Shown here piece after piece: positions 51,390-63,577 of a DNA stretch of 64,000 bases. Made by a program: the position numbers and the translations under genes. The first letter of the stretch is position 1; every line of letters starts with the position of its first letter. This stretch comes from Acanthacorydalis orientalis (Eukaryota > Arthropoda > Insecta > Megaloptera > Corydalidae). The stretch is taken from NCBI GenBank assembly GCA_034766995.1, contig CM068314.1, positions 21,571,126-21,635,125 on the forward strand, given 5' to 3'. The notes below the pieces were generated by a model. It ran no database searches. It was given only the letters and a program-made list of their open reading frames with translations, and was not told where the DNA came from.

Positions 51390-52358
51390 CTGTTTAGTTG
51401 TAATACAAAACACTGATAAAATTGCAATTTTCTTTAGTAATGCGTTCATCAACCAGATAAGAGTTGATATTAAATTACTTTCAAATAGGTGATCATTTTT
51501 TGTGAGTGTATAAAAATGAAATAATCGTGCCACAATTACAAAAAATGAATTAATAACGTGTATTAATATTTCAAATCCAAAAATATAGTTAAATTCTGTT
51601 ACTATCGAACATAAATTCTCATGAATTTGAGCAACGGAATCGATTTTTTTCATAATTTTTCGCAACGAATTCAATTTATAAAAAGGGTATTTTTTAATAT
51701 CAGCCTTTCCTTTATTCCACAAAGTAACTGATCTAAATCTTTCCAACCAGTCATTGATTAACTTAAAATGATAACTAATAATAATAGAAAATGTAATTGG
51801 TAAGATTTCATGCATTATAAAACAGCTTAAAAAATATAATTCTAAAATTAAATATATGTAATTGTTAAAATAACTAATCTTCAAGAACTTTGGTACATTA
51901 CAACTTAAGAAAACGAATAGAAATATCAAAAAAAGTATTACAACAGTTAATACAATTTTGAACATTTTCTTGTAATCAACTTTTATTGGAACAGAAAGTA
52001 ACAATTCATCAGCTTGTATAATATTTTCTATTAACTTAATTGCTTTCCTTTGAAATATTATTCTAGAAAAAATTACACTAACAATAACAAATGGTCCCAA
52101 ACAGCTTGTCATTCTAAATAAAATATTCAATATTCCCATTTTTAATTCTCGTTGAAAGAAATAACTGTGTGATGTATACAAACAAAAGAACAGAAAAAAT
52201 ACATGTAACAAATTTCTTTTATAGTTTTCAATGACTTTTGTAACACCATTTTCGTTGATTATTGAATACGGTGCAAAACCAAATAACACAGATACGTAGT
52301 AAGAAACCATAAATACAGTAAAAAAATCATAACGACGCATTCTTTTTTTAAAGAACAA
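51390..52358 (-). CDS. GR first exon C (partial receptor or alternative first exon)
   Basis: An open exon of 323 codons encoding the N-terminal part of an insect gustatory receptor. FGFAPYSI lies at about residues 27-34, then NENGVTKVIEN, IFQRKAIKLIENI, QADELLLSV and IHENLCSIVTEFNYIFGFEI. These blocks are shared with D and E, so the three look like recent tandem duplicates. The exon ends CITTKQ at donor CAG|GTGAGT. A mariner begins 14 bp inside the following intron. No C-terminal GR exon is visible between 51390 and the start of exon B at 49653. Either it splices over exon B to the exons at 47785-45786, or it has lost its 3' end. The lack of stops over 970 nt favours function. Confidence 0.85.
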
Positions 52359-53371
52359 TATATTAATAAAGAATAATAAAAATTATTCAATGGATAGCAA
52401 TTTAATATATCTTACAAGCAATTTTATTAACGAGTGACAAAAAGGTAAAAAGTACTTCGTCTATTGCATATTATTTTCCATAATATTTCAATATCAAATA
52501 ATCAATTATAATAATGGAAAATAAGTACACAATAATTTCAATTATTGAATGGAAATTTATTGATATAATTCCTGTCAATAAAATATGTAATAATGTAAAT
52601 AAAGTGCCTACTTTTAATTAGCGTAAAAAGGAATATGAAGAAATCTTAAATAATATTTTATGTAATAAATAATATAAATGATTAGAATAAATAATTTAAA
52701 TCGAAAAGAATATACATCGTTATAAAAATATCAATAAAATGACTCTGTTGGTGATTATTTCGATTTTAATTAACGAACTATTATATAATAGAATACGAGA
52801 CAGAACAAACAATATGGTATACAAATGAAAATTTATTTTTGGCCACTACTGGATTTTTTAAATTTTGTTTTATACTCTCAAAATAAAGGTGCGTCTGGAC
52901 TTGAAGTTTCTAAAGATCAGCTAGCATGCCTTTCACAATTTTAAAATGAAATTATGATGTATCTAAACTTCATCACGGCTCATTCATGGCTTCATCAAGG
53001 AATGTAATGAAAATAATTCAAATTATTTTATGTATAATTTGAATTATTTTCTACTTATATAAAGTATAACAGACTTAGATAAAATCTTAAATAACGTTTA
53101 TGTTACTATTTTTGACATTTTCAACGAGAATAAGTCGCAAACCAATATTCTTTTCAATATCTAAAATAAATCTCAGAAATATATTAAAATACTATTTTTC
53201 ATGTAACGAAAAATGCAATAAAATAAATTGAATCTTTCTATATTTTAAAATATTATTACTATATTAATATATATATATATATATGAATTTATAATATTTT
53301 TCATTAAATGCATATTTAACACATTAACATTAAAAATAAAAAATTGTCATATTTAAAATTATTTGACTCAC

Positions 53372-54322
53372 CTGTGAACTAGATAGATTCATAACGAAAA
53401 TAACTAATATTTGTTTAAATATTACATTAATCGACCAAAAAATAATTTCTTGTAATGCAGAAAAAATTGTATCTTCTTCAAAAAAAATAGTATATACATG
53501 AAAAAGTCCAGTAACAGTACCAAAAAAGGTACTAACAAAATGTAAAACCAATTCAAAACCAAAAATTTGATTATATTTATCAACAATAACACATAAATTT
53601 TGATGAGTTTGTGCAATTAAATCTATTTCTTTTAATTCTTTTTCCAATATATTTAGTTGATAACTGTGTTTATGATTAATAGATTTGTGCACTCTTCTTC
53701 GGGTTATTTTAAATGTTTTTAAGCAATCGTTGACTAATTTGAATCGATAATTGATAACAAATGCGAAAATTACTAACTCCAGATCATGAATAAAGTAAGA
53801 AAATGAAAAATACACATTAAAAAAGTCGAAATGATTATTAGAATCTTTCTTTTTTAAATAATATAATATGGTTGATATATAAAATACTGCGAAAAATATA
53901 TATATTAACAAAAGTTTAATAACTACATGAAAAATGATTCGATAATCAATTTTTATCCCAAAACAAATTAGTTGTTCATCTATTTGTATTATATTACTTA
54001 TCATTTGTATCATTTTTCTTTGAAATATATTTCTAGATAAAATTACACATAAAAGTGTAAATGGTCCTTGATAATAAATATAAATTTGTAGAATTTTTAA
54101 AAAAATATGTTTTTGATTATTTTGAAATAGTTGTACATTTGACGCCACACATATAAAATATAAAACAATTAGATTTACTACGATATTAAATAAACTTTTT
54201 TTAATATTTTCTTTTATTTTTTTTGTTCCGTTTTCATTTACGACTGAATATGGTAAGAATCCAAACACAAGAGACAGATAATAAAACGGCATTATTTCAG
54301 AATGAAAATTATCATAACACAT
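53372..54322 (-). CDS. GR first exon D (partial receptor or alternative first exon)
   Basis: An open exon of 317 codons. FGFLPYSV lies at about residues 20-27, followed by NENGTKKIKEN, RNIFQRKMIQMI, INYRFKLVNDCLKTFK and VDKYNQIFGFELV. It ends NLSSSQ at donor CAG|GTGAGT. The frame runs 13 residues beyond the donor into intron sequence. The gap of about 1 kb down to exon C shows no small GR exons by eye, so a complete protein would need distant, probably shared, C-terminal exons. It is most similar to E and C. The membrane topology and chemosensory role are inferred from the family. Confidence 0.85.
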
Positions 54323-54608
54323 TTTTAAGATGTTTTTCTAAACAAAGGTATTTTTTAAAAGTTTATATGTAATGTCTTGAATTTTCTACACGAATATAAT
54401 TAAATTAAATGGTTTTAAAACTATGTTTTCACTTTAGTCTATTCCATTATTTATTATATGTCTACATAATTTATTACTTACTTTTTACTGACACAATTTA
54501 ATTAATATCATATAAATAAAAAGCAATTCTATTAATGAAATTAATCGTAAATTATTACCGATCAGTATTATTCAAAACTATATTGGAACAAGTACAACAT
54601 CACAAGCT

Positions 54609-54847
54609 TATATATATATATATATATCTGTATATATAGGGTGATTCAATTTAGGTTCCCACATGAAAGTATCAAAAGGAAGCGCAGGGATTTAGAAAAA
54701 TCATGTTATTTTTTACTTAGCATTTTATTTTAATTCAATATTAAAATAAAATTAATCTAAAATACTGAATGCGAAATAAGATTTTTTTATTTTTTTTTCG
54801 TTTTTTTAATACTTGCATGTGCAGCCACCCTAGAGAAGATTTAAATC

Positions 54848-54892
<45 letters not shown>
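54609..54892. repeat. Short (TA)n arrays downstream of exon E
   Basis: Arrays at 54609-54638 and 54851-54892. Between them TATAGGGTGATTCAATTTAG looks like the outer end of a DNA transposon, but no partner end was found. Confidence 0.8.
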
Positions 54893-54895
<3 letters not shown>

Positions 54896-55229
54896 GCACA
54901 TATAGTGGTGATTTACTACTAGAGTCGGATGTTGAAATAATTTCAGTTTATAGAATTAACAGAAAAATATCTAGTATATATTTTGGATAAGGTTAATTAC
55001 CACTGAATGCCAATGATCAAATAAGTGAAAAGGAGTCGTCGCTGCAAATAAATTTCTGATTTGTTAACTGAAAATAACTAAAGAAAACTAAAATGATTAA
55101 ATAATTTCCATTAATTATAGCAGATTCCTTTACTAGGGATTCAACGAGATAAACATCAGTCGGACAACAATTTTATTTTTTTGAACTCAAAATTACACTA
55201 ATTATTAAAAGACAAATAGTTATATTTTG

Positions 55230-55234
<5 letters not shown>

Positions 55235-55316
<82 letters not shown>

Positions 55317-55384
55317 GTATTTAACCACAAAAAAATAAAAGGTTCCGAGAAATAATCTACTGCCATGTTTATATAGACATACTA

Positions 55385-55431
<47 letters not shown>
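55235..55431. repeat. Long (TA)n and (CA)n(TA)n arrays
   Basis: 77 bp of TA at 55235-55311, and ACACAC plus TA at 55386-55431, in the intron after GR exon E. Confidence 0.94.
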
Positions 55432-55432
<1 letters not shown>

Positions 55433-55511
55433 CGATTACGTTGCTATATATCTGATAATTATATAGACATAAGTTTTAAAACATATATTTATTGTTTCAT
55501 TCATTTGCATG

Positions 55512-55595
55512 TACAGGCTTATAATTGAGAAGTGGGCGATCGCAGCGAATCAGAGGGTTGGTGAGCGAAGCAAGCAAGGGGCGAAGCCCTTTAGT
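55512..55595 (+). mobile_element. GC-rich short element ending in a hairpin (Helitron-like 3' end?)
   Basis: A sharp rise in GC within AT-rich intron DNA. It contains GAGCGAAGCAAGCAAGGGGC, then GAAGCCCTTTAGT. AAGGGGC and GCCCTTT pair (one G-T wobble) around a GAA loop, and TTAGT then A/T-rich sequence follow. Helitron 3' ends have such a hairpin just before CTRRT, but here the final motif is TTAGT, one base off. No 5' end was found. Confidence 0.35.
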
Positions 55596-55648
55596 ATATA
55601 AAAGATTTATAATTAACATATAAAAGTATTTGCTTTGAATTAACTCAC

Positions 55649-56605
55649 CTGAAGAGTAGTAAATTTACATGCTGAAATAATTGCAACTTGTTTAAATACT
55701 GCACTCAACATCCACATAAAAATTTCATTATTTTCAGAAAAAAATATACTATCTTGATATGTAATAGTAGTATAAAGGTGAAATAATCCAGTAAGAATAG
55801 TTATAAAAAATCCGATACTTTGTGACAAGAAATCAAACCCAAACGTTTCGTTATATTCGTTTACTGCCTGGTATAAATTCTCGTAAACTTGTGCGATTAT
55901 ATCTATTCTTTTAGTATCGTTTGGTGCTAAATTTAATTTATTTACTGTCTTTTTCATGAAATATGTTCCTTTTTTAGATATGTTTATAATTTTAAACGTT
56001 TTCAACCAATTATTAACTAATTTAAAACGATAATTAATAAATAAAGCAAAAATAATTAATGTAGTTTCGTGAATAAAGTACATACCACTTAAATAAATTA
56101 TGACAAAATCATAAAGAAAATTCATTCGTTGAAATACCCTTTGTATATCTATAAATATTAAATAAAAGTAACAGCCAGAAAACAGGGTATAGATTAAAAT
56201 CATTCGAATTGTCAGTTTATAAATAATATTGTAATTTACTTTCGTACCAACAGAAAGTAATAGTTCATCCGCATGTGTAATATTATTCAATATTTTTATC
56301 ATTTTTCCTTGGAATAAATTTCTAAATAAAATAACAATGAGATAAGTCACAGGCCCATGATAATAAAGAAATTTGTAAATTATAGTCAAAAATCTTCGTT
56401 TATGTTTATGTTTTTCATCAGGACAATAAATATGTATGATGTATAATACCCCTATCATAATAGAAATATAAAAAACGCTTTTCTTTTTATTTTCTCTTAT
56501 CTTATTTTTACCATTCTCTTTTATTATTGAAAAGGGAATGAGTCCAAATATAAACGAAATATAATACAATGGTATAAGTGTACTGTTAGAATCGTTACAG
56601 CACAT
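55649..56605 (-). CDS. GR first exon E (partial receptor or alternative first exon)
   Basis: An open exon of 319 codons and the most upstream member of the array. It has FGLIPFSI (about residues 20-27), IKENGKNKIREN, RNLFQGKMIKIL, ADELLLSVGTKVNYN, INYRFKLVNNWLKTFK and VNEYNETFGFDFL. It ends CKFTTLQ at a strong donor, CAG|GTGAGT. A short GC-rich hairpin element lies about 50-130 bp inside the following intron. The 1.3 kb before exon D is repeats and AT-rich sequence without recognisable GR exons. As for C and D, the C-terminus must come from elsewhere or is missing. Confidence 0.85.
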
Positions 56606-57092
56606 AATTAATTCTACAAAGAAAATATTAGATATTTTCTTAAATGTAGAGTAAATTCAAATAAGAAAAATACCTTTGATTTATTTTCTATACTAAATAT
56701 TTTATCTAGGCTTTATTTTTAATGCAGTTTACTGTGTGTTCAACTCACTTACGTCAATTATTAAACTAAAACTATTCTTCTGTTTTATTCTGTAACAGTA
56801 TGAAAATCAATTATTTTAATTGATTGCTTATCACCTGCATGTTGCTAAATATGACGTTTATTCATCGGAATGTAATAATAATAATTGTAATTTCTTTTAT
56901 TTTTGTAAATTATTTTCTTGTCTTAAACTGCACTTTGATTAATTTTGTCTCTAAGTAACTATTTCATTTAACAACGATCTTGCCAAAAAATAAATAATAA
57001 TAATACAAATTTTAACGATTTAAATATTTTCGACTTAAAGTAAAAAAAGTGCTCTAGCTTCTGAATATTAGAAAAAAATAATAAATTATATG

Positions 57093-57128
<36 letters not shown>

Positions 57129-57732
57129 AAGAAATAATAAGCTTTTATATTAATTAATTTCTATTTTTCAGCAATATTAAAACCGAACATTCTTAACCTC
57201 TTATGCACAATTTTTTTATTAATTTGAGATGAAAAAAAAACTTCCTTTTTTTGCAGAAAATTATAATTTAGGCTTATTATAATTCATTTATTTAAACAAA
57301 ATTACAATTAGAGTTTAATTAAAAGTTTAATTCGGTATAATAAATTTTAAAACAAGGTACCACACAAAGTCAATGTTGCACTTACTGCACCAGTATACGA
57401 TTCCCGTACACATCACAGAGCTGTGTATTAAGAAGTTATCCGAAAGTAAAATAAATATATTAACTCTAGATAAAGAATAATAAAAGACGATAATATAAAT
57501 AAAAGATTTATTAAGATAAGACGTTTAATATTTCTAAGACTGCTATAAATAAAGAAATATTTATTCTTCCTGATATAATTTATCGAAGGAATATTACTAC
57601 AACGTTCAAGAACAAATATGATATCACTTGAAATTCATTTATGTTATGAGAAAAAAATATTCGTGAAATTGTTTGTAATACTCATAAAACCGAATTTGTT
57701 ATAAGTAGAGTATATGTGTTATTTAAAAAGAG

Positions 57733-58029
57733 ATGAAAGAGCTTACATTAATCTCGGATCAGCTTCCAGATTATTTTGATAACTTGTGGGATTTATATCC
57801 TGTATCTAAAACGCAAATACAAATAATATTTGTGACGAATTACTCAACAATAGAGCGAAGAATTAAAAATAGAAGAGAAAATTACAATAGCACGTACACA
57901 AATATAGATACAAATATTTTTAGCTCTAACTCTTTATTTCATACTTTTTTAAATATAATCTTTTTTTTAACTAGATTTAAGTACACATTTAGACCATATT
58001 TTGATGACTTTCAGGACTACTTGAAATAA
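57733..58029 (+). other. 98-codon open frame upstream of the GR array
   Basis: Opens MKELTLISDQLPDYFDNLWD and becomes AT-driven later (many N, I, Y, F). I recognise no family. There is no splice or promoter support. It could be a first exon of an unknown gene, a degraded element or chance. Confidence 0.2.
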
Positions 58030-58199
58030 TGTAACTATGTTTGAATAAAAACTATAAATATAATTTACAACAGTATGAAACAACTGAATATTTCAATTTT
58101 AGTAAAAATTAAATGTGAAGTTATTTTTGTTTCAAATTATTTAGAAATTTAATAAATGATTCATATTTTTAATTGCTGAAAATTATGTGTAAGCAATTA

Positions 58200-58203
<4 letters not shown>

Positions 58204-58255
<52 letters not shown>
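58204..58255. repeat. (TA)n microsatellite
   Basis: About 50 bp of TA. Smaller arrays lie at 57097-57125 and 58791-58806. Confidence 0.93.
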
Positions 58256-58257
<2 letters not shown>

Positions 58258-58351
58258 CTTATATTCTAAAATATTTCAACTTAATTTTTAAGGATAAAAA
58301 TTTAGTAGTTGTGTTCACAAAATCATTTTTTTACAAGATACATATGACATA

Positions 58352-58761
58352 CGAGAGTCGTTTGATAAGTTTGGTAAATTTCTATGATGTGGCGCCAACA
58401 TTCATTTGGTACATCACGGCTATCAAGTGTCTTTTGAAATCAGCATAGGCGAAATGTCAGCCAGAAGCGATGCGTTGTTCACGTTCAATAGATGTTTGAA
58501 GCGAGTATTGTAGCAGTTACCGCAAAAATTGAAAAAAACGAGTAAACTTTTTGCGTTGATTCAACTGGAAAATTTGTCTCGGTGAAATGAAATTCTCGTC
58601 GAATGAGGATGTCATCGTCGCCATCAATGTGTATTTTGCAAATTCACTAGACCAATTGTATATCCTTCAATAGAGACTATGTTGAGAAATAAAATCGATT
58701 TTTACAAAAAAAAAAACAGTGTTTCTCTTGCTTTTTTACCATACTTATCAAACGATCCACG
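58352..58761 (+). mobile_element. 410-bp internally deleted Hsmar1/SETMAR-like mariner
   Basis: Bounded by CGAGAGTCGTTTGATAAGTT at 58352 and a matching inverted end (ACTTATCAAACGATCCACG) at 58761, each next to TA. It keeps the 5' leader and the 3' end of the transposase (TTTGCAAATTCACTAGACC region) but lost almost all coding sequence. It shares its leader with the copies at 43.5 and 61.2 kb. Confidence 0.82.
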
Positions 58762-59775
58762 TACTTTCTAATTATTAAAGATGTATGATATTATATATAT
58801 ATATATTATTTAAATTATCCATTCAGTTATATAAATAAACACAAAAGTAAAACATTCCAAATTACATTAATTGTGTATTATAAATAAGAGTTATGAATGA
58901 TAATTTGTATGTTCTTCCTTGGCCAAGAAAAATATGAAATCCGTTCAAGTGAATTACCTGAAATAATTTTTCAACATTAAAAAAAGTCTGGCAAAGCAAA
59001 CATTTCAACTGACAAAGACCATCTGTTCTCTGCCAATTGAACACCTTCTAAGAAGAGCTATTAACCTTACGACCTTGTAAGATCTTTGAACGTCAATTCT
59101 AAGATGAACAAATAAATGTTGTGTATCCTCAGAAGGGTTACTTACAATCGTCTCGTCAGTAAATATCCTATTTATTCCAATTTAAATAAAAGTGCTGATA
59201 TTATTTTGTTTAATTAAATATTCTATTTAATAGTATTTTATAAAATTTATGTAAAGAAATGGATTTTAAGATTTTACTTATATTACTAATTATTTTAGTA
59301 TTCAGTGACATTTTCTAATTTTAAACTTTTTTATATTGATTTTTATTATTAATAAGACATCAATTACTCATGAAATTTATAACAAACATTTAATTTTATA
59401 CAAAAAAAATATTTTAATTATTTAGACATTAAAGATTAATTTTATTATTGGAGAGAAATTTTGATATTAAAATAACTTTTCTATTTTTAAAAAAAATATA
59501 TATACGAACGATTCATAGAACTTACATCTTAAACGTCATCTCAAACGTTTATATCTTTTTATACCTATAAATTTTATTTTTGAATTAGGATATGGTAACT
59601 TCTATATTTTCATTTCAATACGTAAACTCTTTAAGATTTCAATGTATATATTTATTTAATTTTTGAAATATTTAATATACAAGTATGTGTAACTATTGAA
59701 AAGGTTTCAGATACTTATATTAATTTCCAGCAATATTTATTGATTTTGAAATGAAAATAATTTTGAGAGAGTAAA

Positions 59776-59834
<59 letters not shown>

Positions 59835-61072
59835 TATATTATACGTTTACTTTCATAAAATAATTTTGTTCTTAAAACCATGTTTATGATCAATTTAGTA
59901 TTCGAATTATTTGTATAATTTTACATTATTGAATTGTTTTTGTATATTGCATTTTGTATAAATTTAAAATAACTTGAATTTTTTTTGTGGAATAATTTCA
60001 AAATTGAATATTTTTTTGTATTTATTCTTAAAGATATTGTATTTTTTTGTTCATTAAATTTTTATTTAAAATTTAGTTGTTCGAATTTTTTATTATTTTT
60101 TCAAATTTATTTCTTTATTTTTTATTCTTAATTATATCATTCAACAACGCAAAAACCACAATGCAGTTTGAGCACTGTACAGTTATGTACTTTAAGAAAT
60201 GAATTTTTCCTTCACCCCCTAACCACACATTTTTCTGGATCAGAAATGTGCTATACATAATTATTGATCATTTGTAATTTTTGTTTATATCCCTTGCGAA
60301 GACAATGGTATCATCCTGACAGAAAAGTTGTGATGATAATGGTATCGTCAACAAAAGCATTTAAGTAACGATTAAAAAAATATTAATAATAATTTATTGA
60401 ACACTTTGATCAAAAGTGTTTTAATAACAGGAAAATTATTATAACATTTAAACAACTTTTAGATTTGATTAGATTGTTTTCAGTGTGTTCCAATGACTTT
60501 TTTCTGTAACTATTATCATTTTCCTAACATTGACAATAACTCAACGAATTAATACATTGTTTATTATAATTATATCTTTAAATTTATAATTCTACGATAT
60601 TTTGTGGTAATTACAAAAATCTAGAGTTCTTTACAAAGATAATAAATATTATTCAAATTTTAATATTTTCTCATAATCTTAAATACTTTATCTTAATTAT
60701 ATGTTATTTATTTTATTTTGACTGATTTTAAGGTTAATGATTGTTTTTCGTGTTTATGTTCTTTTACTTCGAATTTATATGTCTAGTTATTCATGTTTCG
60801 AATTTGTTTATACTATTAAAATTTTATTTAGACTTTACTATAGACTATAAAAATACTTGCATTTCTAAATTATTACATTTTTTTTTAATTTTGTATTTTT
60901 ATATCGTTTCTGAAAAGAACCAAAAATTAAAACTATATTTTTTAAGTTCAAGCATATTGTCAACCATATTATAATCACAAACGTTATTGATTTCTATTAT
61001 GTTTCTTTTATTTTCAATCAGGTTTGTTATATACATTTTTTTATCTTTTTAATTAAAAAAAAACATTTTACT
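58762..61072. other. No gene seen
   Basis: AT-rich DNA. The frame at 60741-60974 is hydrophobic but AT-driven and unsupported. The stretch 58860-59130 has mixed composition and is unidentified. Confidence 0.55.
59777..59840. repeat. (TA)n microsatellite
   Basis: About 63 bp with one TATG interruption. Confidence 0.93.
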
Positions 61073-61192
<120 letters not shown>

Positions 61193-61988
61193 CGTGGGTC
61201 GTTTGATATGTTTGATAAATTTCTATGATGTGGTGCCACCATTCATTTGCTAAGGTCACGGCTATCAAGTGTCACTTTTCGAACTAACATACACGAAATT
61301 TGAACCAGAAGTAACGCGTTGTTCACGTTCTATAGATGTTTGAACCGGGCATTATAGCAGTAGCCGCAAAACTTGAAAAAAACGAGCACTTCTTTGCTTC
61401 TATTTATCACCGTGGATGATACATGGATTCACCACCACACATCTTAGTCAAAGCAGTGAACAAAGGTTGGTGAAAGTGCGCTGAAGAAGACGAAGACCGT
61501 TTTGTCGGCTAGAAAATAGATGGCCACTCTTTTTTGTGATTCTCAAGAAAGCATCCTGATCGACTACTTAACGAAGGGAAAAACTATAACAGGAGCCTAT
61601 TTGCAATATTACGGAACAATTTGAAAGAAGATTTGAAACAAAAACGGCCAAGATTAGCGCACAAAAAATGCTCTTTCATCATAACAACGCGCCGTCCCAC
61701 AAATCAACCGTCGCAATGGCAAAATTGCACGAATTAGGCTTCGTATCGATTCCTCATCCACCATACTCTCCAGACTTGACCCCGTACGAATTCTTCCTCT
61801 TCACAAACTTGAAATTTGGCTTAGTGGGAAGAAATTCTCGCCGAATGAGTATGTAATCGTCACCATCAATGCGTATTTTGCAAACTCACTGAATCAAGTG
61901 TAGAGATATAGTGTATAGATATGGTGATTTTTTTTTATAAAAACGGTGTTCAACTTACTTTTTTACCATACTTATCAAATGACCCATG
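61193..61988 (+). mobile_element. 796-bp internally deleted Hsmar1/SETMAR-like mariner
   Basis: Ends CGTGGGTCGTTTGATATGTT (61193) and, inverted, ACTTATCAAATGACCCATG (to 61988), flanked by TA. It lacks most of the DNA-binding part but retains the catalytic region: KQKRPRLAHKKCSF, then in another frame FHHNNAPSHKSTVAMAKLHE and HPPYSPDLTPYEFFLFTNLK. In the HDN motif the second residue is N (HHNN), so the catalytic aspartate is lost. It sits directly against a (TA)n array. Confidence 0.87.
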
Positions 61989-62079
61989 TATATGTTTATA
62001 TATATATATATAAACCTTCCATAACTTTTACTATTTTTAATATGCACTAGGTATATTAAAAAAAAATACGATTTATGAC

Positions 62080-62640
62080 AAGAGAAGAAAACAGAACTTT
62101 TTGTTTAGTCTTTGATAATTTCTATTGAAATAGTAAGACGCGTATATTATTTGAATACTCTGTACATGAACTCTTGGAAATTTTGCAAAATATTGAAATG
62201 GTGTAGTTGCTGAAAACCAGTCGAACGATGAAGTCGTATATGGAAAATGATCATCGGACACAATGCATAATTCAATTGTCCAGAGACAATTAACAGAATA
62301 CATTGATGGAAAATTATTTGTCGATAGTTATATCATTCCAAATTTCACGGCAACGAACTGAATCATATGGTTGGGATCAATAACGTATATAGTGCACCAA
62401 ATACAAAATATTGTGGTTGTTTTCACCCTTATGCTATAGTCTGAAGCCGTCACTGTCGATGACGTCAGACCAGGTAGGCGTAGTATTGGCTTTTATCACG
62501 CACAGTCTTATGCAAAAGAAACTTATTTATAGATAATTTTTGAAGGTGAAGGTATTGGCATACCTCCATACTTAAGGTAAAGCTATAACACTAACGCACC
62601 GTCAAACACGCTTTCAGCTTAATACATGATGTAAAATGTT
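62080..62640. other. Composition-shifted island without recognisable coding content
   Basis: Sequence of mixed composition. Frames are short and interrupted on both strands (e.g. DDVRPGRRSIGFYHAQSYAK on plus near 62460). It could be an old transposon body or a promoter and 5' UTR. Nothing decisive. Confidence 0.25.
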
Positions 62641-62806
62641 TATTGTGAAGAGCAGACGGTAAGTATATACAGATATTATGATTCTTTCAGTGCAAGGCTG
62701 CTTATTTACTGCAGCTACTTTAAATATTTACTATCAATGTTCACTAAACAGTTAACAACCTTAACGTCATTCATAAAATATTTTATTTTTTATTTGCCTT
62801 GTTTAA

Positions 62807-62809
<3 letters not shown>

Positions 62810-62861
<52 letters not shown>
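62810..62861. repeat. (TA)n microsatellite
   Basis: About 50 bp of TA. Further arrays lie at 63522-63571 and 63886-63906. Confidence 0.93.
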
Positions 62862-62863
<2 letters not shown>

Positions 62864-63519
62864 GTAATATAATTGAATAGACAATTACCTTAAATTCAAA
62901 AACCCTTTTACAAACAACTGGAGAAAATTATCTTCTAATTTATATATATTAATTACTTTTTTTCGCTTCTTTTCTATCAAAACAATTTATATTTATTTTC
63001 TGTTATTATAAATTTTTTTTGACTAATTTGTTTCTTTATCGAAATCTTATAGACTAATATTGTTAGTTATTTTACATAAACATTTTTTCTTTGACAAGTA
63101 GAACATAAACTTATTTTATTATCTTTATGAAACATTCTTAATACTTTCAGGTGCTATTTTTTGAAATTACTTCAAACAAACAACTGACAATTATACAAAA
63201 ATTATTCTGTATTATATAAGTAGTTTTCAAAATTAACTTTTTAATTAAAAATATTTTAAAAATCATTTAAAAAAGTTCACGTATAATAATGTATTAATGA
63301 TATTATTTATTGTTTCTATACTGTTACTTGTATCTATTAATCTTTTTGGAATAATAGCGGATAAGATATTATATTTTGTTTACACATATATTTTATAATT
63401 CATCTGTACATTTTTATTTTTCTCGATTTTTTTTAATTTTACTAAATATTGCACACTCGTTATAAATTATATTTATTTATTTATTTCCAGAAAACTAATT
63501 TATTTCTCAGACGTTATAC

Positions 63520-63577
<58 letters not shown>

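Larger units (their letters stand above)
56606..58351. other. Upstream flank of the GR array
   Basis: Should contain the promoter for exon E. No TATA box or initiator could be separated from the AT-rich background. Apart from one doubtful frame, no gene is seen. Confidence 0.5.

Noticed and set aside
53422..53616. 64-codon minus frame overlapping GR exon D
   Set aside because: It is an out-of-frame shadow of exon D.
60741..60974. Hydrophobic 77-codon frame as another receptor fragment
   Set aside because: No GR motif, no splice site at the family position, and AT-driven composition.
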